Source of the DNA: Acidobacteriota bacterium
Lineage (GTDB): Bacteria > Acidobacteriota > Terriglobia > Terriglobales > Acidobacteriaceae
NCBI GenBank assembly: GCA_021780095.1
Contig: JAJXZK010000090.1
Location: forward strand, 1-19,736
DNA length: 19,736 nucleotides
Direction: 5' to 3'
Each line of letters opens with the position of its first letter. Position 1 is the stretch's first letter. Below are positions 6,824 through 14,967 of the stretch, piece after piece. Made by a program: the position numbers and the translations under genes. Below the pieces are notes generated by a model. That model did not search any database. It was not told where the DNA came from and saw only the letters and a program-made list of their open reading frames with translations.

Positions 6824-9238
6824 CTACTTCTGACCCGTCGATTGCGGTTTTTCTTCGGCGTCCTGCGTGTCCATGTCGGGAGGGGCAGGTGGAAGCATTG
6901 GTTTTTGGATTCGATTCTCCATGGCAAAATGGCTGGCAAGCGACTGCCCCTTATCTTCAATGGACCGCTTTAATCCGTCCAGGACTTCCTGATGGTTCGC
7001 CATGTATTGGACCGCCAGCCTATCCAGTGCATAGGTGACAATATCACTGTGATGCAATTCCATCATGGAAGCGTCGCCGCGGAATCTAAGCCATAGCTGA
7101 TGGACTAACTCAACATCCTGCGGCTGCAATGCGGGTGCATGTGGCCCGATGTGGAAGGACTTGGCGGAGCCGTCCGGCATGACTACATAGAAGGTAAATT
7201 GCCGTTTCGGCTCGGGAAGCGCTTCCCAGGCTCGACCGGAATAGAACGCTTGTTCCTCGGCGGTCATGCGTGAGGAAAGGCCAGCGACAACGGTGGCAGC
7301 CTCCAAAGAGTTCGCGGTTTGCACCAAGGCGGCGAAGGGATCGCCGGCGGGAACGACCAGAAGGGAAATATGGCGTCCAAAGCTTTCCGCGACGGAGACC
7401 GCCTGCGTGAAGATCATCTGTTCATGCTCAGTAAATGCAAGTTGCGAAGCGTCGATGTATTCCGGGCCGCCGGCTCCCATCAAGCGCGCGGTCAGCAGCA
7501 CGACGTCCTGGCTTTCTTCAGAACTTCGAGATAGAGCCCAGCGAAGTGCGCCGGTCGCTCGAATGTCCCGCATAGTGACGACAATGCAGCCGGGACGGAT
7601 ACGGAGCGTTTCTCGACTGACGGTGTCGTCGTTTTCCAGTTGGAAATGCTCTTTCATTTCGCGGGCGGTTAATGCGTGGCGGCGGATGTTGTCTTTCTCT
7701 GAAAGAGTAAAGATCAGATAGAAAGTCGCCGCGAAGACCAGGCCGCTGATGGTTGCCACTTCCTTGGTCAATAGATTGACAATCGCGGTGCTGAAAAGAA
7801 CTAGAAATACCGAGAACAGGCCGATGGGAAGTTCGACGTTCCCAATCCGAAGATTGATTGGAACCTTCCAGCCGCGCTCGCCCTTGTATCGATAGCGCAG
7901 GACCAGCATGGCAAGTCCATTGAATGTGAAACTCCAAATCACACCAAAGGCGTACGCCTCGCCAATCACAATAATGTTGCCGCGACTGAGCAGGATGGTG
8001 GCCAGCTGCAGCCCGGTTACCAGGTTGATAATGCGGGTTGGAGTGCCGAATTTCTTTTGCGGTTTTCGAAACCAGTCATGCAGCACGCCATCTTCCGCGA
8101 CTCGCATCAGCACGCCGGTCGAACCGATAATCGACGTATTGATGGCGCCGGCAAGAATCAGAAAACCCACAATGACGACAAAGATGCGAAACGCGACACG
8201 TAGGGCGTAAGGGCCGGCCATGTACATCGCAATTCCTGCAATGACATTGTTTCCGTACACCGAAACGCGAACATGATCGGGAATCAACATGACAGCCAAC
8301 AGAGAAGCGCCGCCGGTGAAGATCAGGCTATAGATGGCGATAACGATCGCCGCGCGTTTTAGATTTTTGAGCTTGGGATGCTGAATTTCACGATTGACCT
8401 GGGCCAGAGTTTCCTCGCCGCTCATCGCCAGAACTGTATGACCGAAGGCCATCAGAATGCCAAACAGTCCGAAGGTCTTCATGAGGCTGGTGTGCCGCAG
8501 GAAGCCGAATGAGTCCGCCGAAAAATTCAAATTGGATGGGACGGGAATCGGAGGTAAATGCGCGCCTTTGTATACGATGGAGAAAATTCCCCACCCCATC
8601 ATAATGACCACCATCAGGGTGGTGATTTTCATCACATCCACAGCGCGCTGACTTGAAGCTTCGATCCCCTTGACGTTCTGCCACCAATAAAACAAGGTGA
8701 CAATGACGGCGATCATGGCTGCGGTTGCGTTGACGGGCAGTTGGATCGCAAGGCCGGGAGCAGCCAGCAGCAAGTCGCCGAGAAGGTGATGGGTAGCGCA
8801 GTCGCGCAACAATTCGTTCAGTAGCCCAACAATATATTGGCCGGCAGATACGCCCGATACCGGCCCCGTCAAAACGTAGTCGAACATCAGCGCGGAAACG
8901 CTGACCTTGGCAAATGTGCCGCCCAGGCCCTCTTTTACGATGCGGTAGACCCCGCCGCGGGTGAACATCGAACAGCTTTCAACGTAGACGGCGCGCACCG
9001 CGAACGAAAAAAGCATGACCCCGAGCACGATCCAGGGTGCGGATTTGCCAAAATCCTGCTCCGCAATTCCTACGGCATAGAATGCGGAAGACGCTAAATC
9101 GTTCAGTACGATTGCAGCCGCGCTCCAAAAGGAGATGAACGTCAGCATCACCGTGGATGCCACAACGATGCGTACGCGGTTAGCTGCGGATGGCGCGGAA
9201 ACGGTCTGCTCTGGCATGGTGAGTGGTTTTAGTTCCAT
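6824..9238 (-). CDS. APC-superfamily permease with C-terminal soluble domain
   Basis: The 804-aa inner-membrane transporter has about 12 hydrophobic spans across its first 500 residues. The first is IVVASTVMLTFISFWSAAAI. The APC-type segments FTRGGVYRIVKEGLGG and SALMFDYVLTGPVSGVSAGQ follow. After the last span a soluble region of some 280 residues contains strands such as GCIVVTMRD and ISLLVVPAGDPF, suggesting a UspA-like regulatory domain. Substrate is unknown: an amino acid or, by analogy with KimA-type APC proteins, potassium are both possible. In-frame TAA at 9245-9247 limits the start to the ATG at 9238 or the one at 9217; neither has a well-placed ribosome site. It follows the 43-aa membrane gene on the same strand by 130 bases. 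Confidence 0.85.
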   Translation of the reverse strand: MELKPLTMPEQTVSAPSAANRVRIVVASTVMLTFISFWSAAAIVLNDLASSAFYAVGIAEQDFGKSAPWIVLGVMLFSFAVRAVYVESCSMFTRGGVYRIVKEGLGGTFAKVSVSALMFDYVLTGPVSGVSAGQYIVGLLNELLRDCATHHLLGDLLLAAPGLAIQLPVNATAAMIAVIVTLFYWWQNVKGIEASSQRAVDVMKITTLMVVIMMGWGIFSIVYKGAHLPPIPVPSNLNFSADSFGFLRHTSLMKTFGLFGILMAFGHTVLAMSGEETLAQVNREIQHPKLKNLKRAAIVIAIYSLIFTGGASLLAVMLIPDHVRVSVYGNNVIAGIAMYMAGPYALRVAFRIFVVIVGFLILAGAINTSIIGSTGVLMRVAEDGVLHDWFRKPQKKFGTPTRIINLVTGLQLATILLSRGNIIVIGEAYAFGVIWSFTFNGLAMLVLRYRYKGERGWKVPINLRIGNVELPIGLFSVFLVLFSTAIVNLLTKEVATISGLVFAATFYLIFTLSEKDNIRRHALTAREMKEHFQLENDDTVSRETLRIRPGCIVVTMRDIRATGALRWALSRSSEESQDVVLLTARLMGAGGPEYIDASQLAFTEHEQMIFTQAVSVAESFGRHISLLVVPAGDPFAALVQTANSLEAATVVAGLSSRMTAEEQAFYSGRAWEALPEPKRQFTFYVVMPDGSAKSFHIGPHAPALQPQDVELVHQLWLRFRGDASMMELHHSDIVTYALDRLAVQYMANHQEVLDGLKRSIEDKGQSLASHFAMENRIQKPMLPPAPPDMDTQDAEEKPQSTGQK

Positions 9239-9368
9239 TCCTGGTTACAAGCTCGATCATCCATGGCGAGCCCCGATCAAAATATTTGGTTTCAGCCCGC
9301 CTTGAAGCAGAACCGAACTCCCATGATATTGGAGTTTCATCATGTTCAGAATGGATATTCCGTGGCAT
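9239..9368 (-). promoter_or_regulatory. possible leader ahead of the permease
   Basis: This 130-base stretch between the microprotein and permease holds two small inverted repeats: AACTCC/GGAGTT (9316-9321 and 9331-9336) and GCTCG/CGAGC (9251-9255 and 9267-9271). Stems of 6 and 5 bp are weak evidence. I looked for a c-di-AMP (ydaO) riboswitch because KimA-type permeases may have one, but I could not recognise its conserved core. Confidence 0.25.
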
Positions 9369-9500
9369 TCAATCGTTTTTGCTGAAAAGCTCATGCATAT
9401 CTTCAGCAAAGCTAATGACGATCACGAAGGCTGAGCCGAATCCGCCCAGCAGGAACATCGCCACCAGCACGTGATCCACAACCTTTAGAAAAACATGCAT
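9369..9500 (-). CDS. single-span membrane microprotein (43 aa)
   Basis: This short ORF begins MHVFLKVVDHVLVAMFLLGG and ends with an acidic tail (SFAEDMHELFSKND). The middle 30 residues are almost wholly hydrophobic, with a GGFGSA turn-like motif, predicting one membrane helix and a charged cytoplasmic or periplasmic end. It is in the permease direction, 130 bases upstream, which suggests cotranscription and perhaps a partner or regulatory subunit, as with KdpF-type small subunits; that role is inference. The ATG at 9500 has only a GGA directly adjacent, so a later GTG start is possible. The composition argues against a chance ORF. I recall similar short proteins in Acidobacteria but cannot cite one. 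Confidence 0.7.
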   Translation of the reverse strand: MHVFLKVVDHVLVAMFLLGGFGSAFVIVISFAEDMHELFSKND

Positions 9501-9588
9501 TCCAAGAGTGTACTGCTGAGTACTCCGAATGCCTAGAATGCGTTGGATAAAAAATGTAGTTCATTGATAGGATGGTAGACTGCTTACG
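9501..9588. other. divergent intergenic region before lnt
   Basis: An 88-base gap separates lnt (+) from the microprotein (-) and should carry promoters both ways. An imperfect inverted repeat at 9506-9525 (GAGTGTACT / AGTACTC) could be an operator. A TTGGAT at 9543-9548 and TAGGAT at 9568-9573 are 19 bases apart, a weak plus-strand promoter candidate. Confidence 0.3.
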
Positions 9589-11238
9589 ATGCGCGCTGGA
9601 TCGAAGTTGAGCTGGGTGCTCGCGGCAGAGACCGGTGTGCTACTCGTGCTGCCGTTTCCGGTAGCTGGCCCGCTACCCCATTGGCGCGCGGCACTGGCTT
9701 GGGTCGCGTTTATTCCTCTGCTGATCGCTCTGTTGGTCCCGCGGGCAGGATTTGGCTGGCGACGCGTCGCCCACAACACCCTGCTTGGTTACTTTTGCGG
9801 GATTCTTTGGTACGGCGGCACCTGTTATTGGATTCAATCAACAATGCAGCTCTACGGGAATCTTTCGCCGCTGCAGGCCAGTTTTATCCTGGTCCTGTTT
9901 TGCCTGTATCTAGGCCTCTATTTCGCATTGTTCGCATTTCTCATCAGCCTTAGCCAGCGAGCTACTGGCAGTACGGTCTGGACACTTGTGTTGGCGCCGT
10001 TGTTATGGCTCGCGGTGGAATTGGCCCGCGCCCACATCACCAGTTTTCCCTGGAACCAGCTGGGTGATTCGCAGATCGATAATCGATTGTTGACGCGAGT
10101 GGCTCCGTGGACAGGATCGTACGGAATCTCGTTAATATTGATGGCGGGAAACTGCGCCATTGCCTGCATCTTTCTCTTCCGCCAATGGCAAGCTCGTTTG
10201 ATCCCGCCGCTGCTGACGATCCTGCTGGCCGCAGGATTGTGGAAGGGATATTCCCTGCATATTCCGCAGGAAACCACGCCCGCCACCGCGATGTTGTGGC
10301 AGCCCAATCTGAATGTCGGCGGAGTCGTTTGGGCGGGCGATGAGTTTGACAAGAAGATGCAGCATTTTGCTGCCCTCAGTGAAAAGGTTTGCAATCCTTA
10401 CTTCTCCGGCCTTCCGCTGCGGGAAGAGGCAGAGACGCAGCCGGACTGCAAACCTCCACGGCCTTCGATCAATTTGATTGTCTGGCCGGAATCGCCGGCG
10501 CCGTTTGAGGATGGGGATGCGAGGTTTCGCCACTGGATTTCGGCTCTGGCGGAGGATGCGCACGCACCCATGATTGTTGGCGATATCGCGGTCGATCATG
10601 AAGCCGGGCAATCTCGGCCTCCCATGTACAACTCGGCATCTTTTGTTGCTCCCGACGGAACCTTCGTCGGCCGCTACGACAAAATGCATCTGGTTCCGTT
10701 TGGTGAGTACACACCCTTCCCGGAATTGTTATCCTTTGCGGGATCGCTGACCGACCAGGTGGGGCATATGACGCCTGGCAAGCAACGTGTGATATTCGCA
10801 GCCGACGGACATCGTTATGGCGTCTTCATTTGTTACGAGTCGATCTTTGCCGATGAGGTGCGCCAGTTTGTGAAACTCGGCGCGGACGTGCTCGTCAACA
10901 TTTCCGATGATGGTTGGTATGGAGACACCAGCGCGCCCTGGCAACATCTGAACATGAGCCGAATGCGCGCCATTGAAAACAACCGATGGCTATTGGTGGA
11001 TACCAACAACGGCGTGACGGCGGTCATCAATCCGCGTGGACAGGTGGTGCAGAGCTCGCCGCGTCATGCCGAGACCTCGCTTGCGGCGCACTTCAATTAC
11101 GTGTCGCGAGAAACTTTTTATACCCGCCACGGCGACCTGCTAGCGTGGCTATGTGCCATAATCGCAATAGTTCTTGCCGTCGATGGGGCCCTTCAGAACA
11201 ACTATCGACCACGAACAAAAATCTACTTCCAAGACTGA
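9589..11238 (+). CDS. lnt: apolipoprotein N-acyltransferase
   Basis: Lnt adds the third acyl chain, from phospholipid, to the N-terminal Cys of lipoproteins at the periplasmic face of the inner membrane. The first 220 residues contain six or so hydrophobic segments. The remainder is a nitrilase (CN hydrolase) domain with the Glu-Lys-Cys triad: E301 (IVWPESPAPF), K365 (RYDKMHLVPFGEY) and C415 (GVFICYESIF). NISDDGWYGDTSAPWQHL follows and is also characteristic. A last hydrophobic helix lies at about 517-532. Length (549 aa) fits the family. The frame just upstream has a TAG at 9568-9570, so the ATG at 9589 is the first. It is the likely head of an operon with prfB six bases on. Confidence 0.94.
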   Translation: MRAGSKLSWVLAAETGVLLVLPFPVAGPLPHWRAALAWVAFIPLLIALLVPRAGFGWRRVAHNTLLGYFCGILWYGGTCYWIQSTMQLYGNLSPLQASFILVLFCLYLGLYFALFAFLISLSQRATGSTVWTLVLAPLLWLAVELARAHITSFPWNQLGDSQIDNRLLTRVAPWTGSYGISLILMAGNCAIACIFLFRQWQARLIPPLLTILLAAGLWKGYSLHIPQETTPATAMLWQPNLNVGGVVWAGDEFDKKMQHFAALSEKVCNPYFSGLPLREEAETQPDCKPPRPSINLIVWPESPAPFEDGDARFRHWISALAEDAHAPMIVGDIAVDHEAGQSRPPMYNSASFVAPDGTFVGRYDKMHLVPFGEYTPFPELLSFAGSLTDQVGHMTPGKQRVIFAADGHRYGVFICYESIFADEVRQFVKLGADVLVNISDDGWYGDTSAPWQHLNMSRMRAIENNRWLLVDTNNGVTAVINPRGQVVQSSPRHAETSLAAHFNYVSRETFYTRHGDLLAWLCAIIAIVLAVDGALQNNYRPRTKIYFQD

Positions 11239-11244
11239 TCCGCC

Positions 11245-12373
11245 ATGCTCAATGACTTAGAGTTTGCCTATAATCCCCTAGAGCAAAAAGTTCGCGATCT
11301 GCAGGAGTATCTTTGACGCGGAACGCCTGCGCAAAGAACTCGCCTCCATCGAACAAAAAGTAGCTGACCCCTCCGTCTGGGCCAATCCTGCGGTTTCACA
11401 GCCATTAATGCGTGAGCGCAAGCGGCTGGAGTCCCTATTGGCAGACGACACGGAATTGCGCCGCCGCAGAGACGATGTAGCAGCCTATTTCGAGCTGGCG
11501 CGTGAAGGCGAGTCTGTCGAACCCGACTTACTGCGAGAGATCGAAGGTCTGCGTACGTTTTCCGAAGCGCTGGAATCGCGCACTATGTTGTCGGAAGAAA
11601 CCGATCCGCTGAACGCGATTGTGACTGTTCATCCTGGCGCGGGCGGCACCGAATCCCAGGACTGGGCAGAGATGCTGATGCGCATGTATCTGCGCTGGGC
11701 CGAGCAGCAGCATTTCAAGACGGAGATCAACGATTATCAGGCGGGCGAGGAAGCTGGGATCAAGTCGGCCACTTTCACCATCAGCGGTGACTACGCCTAT
11801 GGCCTTCTTTCCGGTGAGACGGGAGTACATCGTCTGGTGCGCATATCTCCATTCGATTCTGCCAAGCGCCGCCACACTTCTTTTGCCAGCGTGTTTGTTT
11901 CGCCGGAAATCGACGACTCCATTGAAATTGATATCAGGCCGGAAGATTTGCGCATCGACACCTATCGTTCCGGTGGCAAGGGCGGCCAGCATGTCAACAC
12001 CACGGACTCGGCGGTTCGAATGACGCATCTGGCGACCGGCATTGTCGTATCGTGCCAGAACGAGCGCTCGCAGCATAAAAATCGCGAGAAAGCGATGAAG
12101 ATGTTGCGCTCGCGGTTGTATGAATATGAATTAGAAAAGCAGCGCGCCATCACCCGCAAAATTGAAGATGCAAAGCTGGAGATTAATTTCGGCTCACAGA
12201 TCCGCTCTTACGTCATGCAACCGTATCGCATGGTCAAGGACCTGCGGACACGCGTGGAGACCGGCGATGTCGATCGCGTGCTGAACGGCGATCTCGACAT
12301 GTTTATTCGCGGATTTTTGCGGCTGCGGCGGGAAGGGAATTACCCTGCTGGCCCAGTCGAAGATTTGGATTAG
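11245..12373 (+). CDS. prfB: peptide chain release factor 2, with programmed +1 frameshift
   Basis: RF2 recognises UGA and UAA and triggers peptidyl-tRNA hydrolysis. The gene is split: the ATG at 11245 reads 23 codons up to CTT, then an in-frame TGA (11314-11316). Slipping one base forward continues at GAC (11315) to the TAG at 12371-12373, giving about 375 aa as usual for RF2. The second frame contains the catalytic GGQ (GGKGGQHVNTTD) and the RF2-type stop-codon tripeptide SPF (ISPFDSAKRRHTSF). An annotation starting at the internal ATG 11408 would lose the first part of the protein. The start has no clear ribosome site, so coupling to lnt, six bases upstream, is likely. Confidence 0.94.
11303..11317 (+). 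promoter_or_regulatory. RF2 recoding (frameshift) site
   Basis: The signal AGGAG (11303-11307), TAT, CTTTGAC has an internal Shine-Dalgarno three bases before the CTT slippery codon, followed by the poorly terminating TGA-C. It matches the Escherichia coli layout (AGGGGGTATCTTTGAC) almost exactly. Low RF2 leaves the UGA pausing, so the frameshift makes more RF2: autoregulation by translation. Confidence 0.93.
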
Positions 12374-12399
12374 GCAAGCAAGCTTGTGAGTAGAAGTTT

Positions 12400-12404
12400 G
12401 GAGG
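12400..12404 (+). promoter_or_regulatory. ribosome binding site deciding the CoA-binding start
   Basis: GGAGG lies five bases before the TTG at 12410 and inside the longer GTG-started frame. It argues for the TTG as the real start of the next gene. Confidence 0.55.
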
Positions 12405-12409
12405 CAATT

Positions 12410-12829
12410 TTGAACGAACCTGAAGTGATCGACGAGATTCTCGAAAAATCAAAGGTCATCGCTGTCGTCGGTATCTCCGACAAGCCGGAGCGCGCCAGTC
12501 ATGGCGTTGCGGCGCAGATGCAGCGCCGCGGGTATCGCATCGTTCCTGTGAATCCCATGTTGACCAGCGTGCTGGGCGAGGATTGCTATCCGACGCTCGC
12601 AGAAATTCCATTTCCCGTGGACCTGGTCGACGTGTTTCGCGCTTCAGAATTTGTACCGAAGATCGTGGAGGAAACCATCGCCATCGGCGCCAAATATCTT
12701 TGGCTGCAGGAAGGCGTGATGCATCCGGAAGCGATTGCGCATGCAGAAGCCAACGGCATCAAAGTGGTGGCGGATCGATGCATCTTCAAAGAGCATCTGC
12801 GCTGGTCCGCGGACAAGGGCGGGCGTTGA
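12410..12829 (+). CDS. CoA-binding domain protein (YccU-like)
   Basis: The 139-aa protein consists of one Rossmann-like CoA_binding domain, similar to YccU. It reads SKVIAVVGISDKPERASHGV, then GYRIVPVNP, DLVDVFRASE, KYLWLQEGV and a conserved ADRCIFKEH end. Such proteins bind CoA or acyl-CoA in crystal structures, but no reaction is established. The start at TTG 12410 is preferred because GGAGG sits five bases ahead; the longer GTG at 12386 adds eight residues and lacks a good site. It ends in TGA overlapping the TTG start of dsbD (TTGA, 4 bases), so the two are likely translationally coupled. Confidence 0.85.
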   Translation: MNEPEVIDEILEKSKVIAVVGISDKPERASHGVAAQMQRRGYRIVPVNPMLTSVLGEDCYPTLAEIPFPVDLVDVFRASEFVPKIVEETIAIGAKYLWLQEGVMHPEAIAHAEANGIKVVADRCIFKEHLRWSADKGGR

Positions 12830-14952
12830 AGGCGCTTCCCAGTTCGCGGAGGAAGACGGAGCGGGCGCGCCAGCGTCTTAAGCCGTCATTCCTACTGGCT
12901 GCGGTTGCGTGTTTATTTTTCTTTTGTGGCCGCGGTTTTGCTGCGCCGGTGAGAGCCTTGCATTTGACTGTCGAGCTGGTGACGGAAACCACCAGCATCT
13001 CGCCCAATCACGATTTTCTGGCCGGTCTGCATTTTGTATTGGACCCTGGATGGCACATTTATTGGATCAATGCCGGCGATGCCGGAGAACCGCCTCGTGT
13101 GGACTGGCAGCTTCCCAAAGGAATCACCGCGGGTGATTTGCAATTTCCCGCGCCCGAGCGGTTGCCACTTGGACCGCTGATGGATTTTGGCTATCAGCAT
13201 GAAGTCTTGCTGCCGATCCCGATGCGCGCTGACGCCAGTCTTCGGCCGGGAACCGACGCAATCCTTCGCGGACAATTGCATTTCCTCGTGTGCAGCAACG
13301 TTTGCATTCCCGGTAAAGCGGAGCTGGAGCAGACGATTCCTGTCACCGCGAAGCCGGGCGCAAACAATCCAGCTACGGAGCCGCTGTTCATCGCTGCCGA
13401 GCGAGCGCTACCCCGATCGTTGCCAGCGGGTGTGTCCGTGCAAGTGCAGCAGACAAAGACCGCGTTTGTGATCCGCGTAACAGGGAAGAACGCGACGCGT
13501 GCGGAATTCTATCCGTATGACGCGAACGTAATCTCCAATGCGGCACCGCAAACAGTGCGGCCGCAGCCCGATGGCGTGTCGATCACAGTTGAAAAGGCGC
13601 AGGGGTTGCAGCAGGTTCCAGCGCAGATGCATGGACTGGTGAAATTTGCCGACAGTACGTCGTATCAATTTACGTCCCCCATCAAGAGCGGATATGTCAC
13701 GGAGCGCGGCGTCTCCGTCAAGCGAACCGGCGGCCTCCTCCGCATTCTCGGGCTGGCGTTTCTTGGCGGGCTGATTCTCAACCTGATGCCGTGTGTGTTT
13801 CCGGTGCTGTTCATCAAAGGGCTGGCTCTGGTGCAATCGTCCGGCCACGAGCGCCAGCGAATGCGTGCACACGGTGCGATGTACGCCCTGGGAATTCTAG
13901 TGTCCTTTTGGGTGATTGTGGCGCTGCTATTGATGTTGCGCGCCGGCGGCCATCATCTCGGCTGGGGATTTCAATTTCAGTCGCCCTACTTCGTCGCTTG
14001 CATGGCGCTGTTGTTTTTCTTTCTTGGACTCAGCCTGGCAGGAATGTTTGAAATTGGTCTTTCCGTCACGAGCGTTGGCGGCGAATTAGCGCAGCATGGC
14101 GGATACTCCGGCAGCTTTTTTACCGGCGTGCTGGCCACCGTTGTCGCCACGCCATGCACCGCGCCGTTCATGGGAGCGGCTATTGGTTTCGCTCTGACGC
14201 AAAGCGCGCTCATCACGTTTGCCGTATTCACACTGCTGGCTTTGGGCCTGGCTGCGCCCTACGTGTTGCTGACGCTGCAGCCCGCATGGATACGCCTGCT
14301 GCCCAAGCCCGGCGCGTGGATGGAATATCTAAAGCAGGCCGTATCGATCCCAATTTTTGTTGCCGTGATTTGGATGGCGTGGGTGTTTGCCCAGGTCGCG
14401 GGCAGCAATGGTGTCGCCGCGTTACTCGCCGGGATGCTGCTCACCGCAATAGCCGGATGGGTGCTCGGTCGCTGGCCGGCAAAACGCCTTTCAACGGTCG
14501 CTGCCATTGTTCTACTGGCGGCGGCGATCGCCCTTCCTTCACTTGCAGCAAGGGCGCTGCCTCCGACCGCTACGAATACCAGGACATCTGCCCAGGGGAC
14601 GGCATGGCAGGCTTTCAGTCCGCAGCGGTTGGTGGCGCTGCGCGCCCAAGGCAAGCCGATATTTGTCGATTTCTCTGCGGCATGGTGTCTTAGTTGTCAG
14701 GTGAATGAACGCGTTGTGCTCGACCGGCCCGATGTGGAAGAAGCCTTCCGCAAAAGCGGCGTTGTCATGATGCGCGCCGACTGGACCAACCACGACGACA
14801 CCATCACCGCGGCGCTCGCACAGCTCGGCCGCAGCGGTGTCCCGACCTATGCGCTCTATTCCGGTGGACCGCAATCCGCTCCCACGCTACTGCCGGAAGT
14901 GCTGACCACGGGAATTGTCATGGATGCGTTAAAGAATCTGCGTTCGCAATAG
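12826..14952 (+). CDS. dsbD: thiol:disulfide interchange protein DsbD (ScsB-like)
   Basis: The 708-aa protein moves electrons from cytoplasmic thioredoxin to the periplasm to reduce disulfides or support cytochrome c maturation. A signal peptide (about 19-40, KPSFLLAAVACLFFFCGRGFA) precedes a periplasmic domain with Cys156 and Cys160 (CSNVCIPG) in the ScsB/DsbD-alpha manner. The transmembrane domain follows, with active Cys323 in LMPCVFPVL and Cys444 in ATPCTAPFMG. The C-terminal thioredoxin domain has WCLSC (C621, C624) and SGVPTYALY. All six catalytic Cys are present. The TTG start at 12826 is chosen because it overlaps the upstream stop and follows AAGGGCGGG; frames reaching back to 12583 run through the CoA-binding gene and are not expected to be translated. 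Confidence 0.92.
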   Translation: MKALPSSRRKTERARQRLKPSFLLAAVACLFFFCGRGFAAPVRALHLTVELVTETTSISPNHDFLAGLHFVLDPGWHIYWINAGDAGEPPRVDWQLPKGITAGDLQFPAPERLPLGPLMDFGYQHEVLLPIPMRADASLRPGTDAILRGQLHFLVCSNVCIPGKAELEQTIPVTAKPGANNPATEPLFIAAERALPRSLPAGVSVQVQQTKTAFVIRVTGKNATRAEFYPYDANVISNAAPQTVRPQPDGVSITVEKAQGLQQVPAQMHGLVKFADSTSYQFTSPIKSGYVTERGVSVKRTGGLLRILGLAFLGGLILNLMPCVFPVLFIKGLALVQSSGHERQRMRAHGAMYALGILVSFWVIVALLLMLRAGGHHLGWGFQFQSPYFVACMALLFFFLGLSLAGMFEIGLSVTSVGGELAQHGGYSGSFFTGVLATVVATPCTAPFMGAAIGFALTQSALITFAVFTLLALGLAAPYVLLTLQPAWIRLLPKPGAWMEYLKQAVSIPIFVAVIWMAWVFAQVAGSNGVAALLAGMLLTAIAGWVLGRWPAKRLSTVAAIVLLAAAIALPSLAARALPPTATNTRTSAQGTAWQAFSPQRLVALRAQGKPIFVDFSAAWCLSCQVNERVVLDRPDVEEAFRKSGVVMMRADWTNHDDTITAALAQLGRSGVPTYALYSGGPQSAPTLLPEVLTTGIVMDALKNLRSQ

Positions 14953-14967
14953 CGCAGACGATCGCGA

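Noticed and set aside
9180..9368. 62-codon minus-strand ORF starting just after the microprotein stop
   Set aside because: Runs out of frame into the permease; polar, with no conserved look. The region is better read as a leader.
9239..9588. c-di-AMP (ydaO) riboswitch ahead of a KimA-like permease
   Set aside because: I looked for it because of the permease type but could not find its conserved core. A covariance-model search would settle it.
12583..12825. Longer 5' extension of dsbD
   Set aside because: The extension overlaps the whole CoA-binding gene out of frame, and the signal peptide fits the TTG at 12826.
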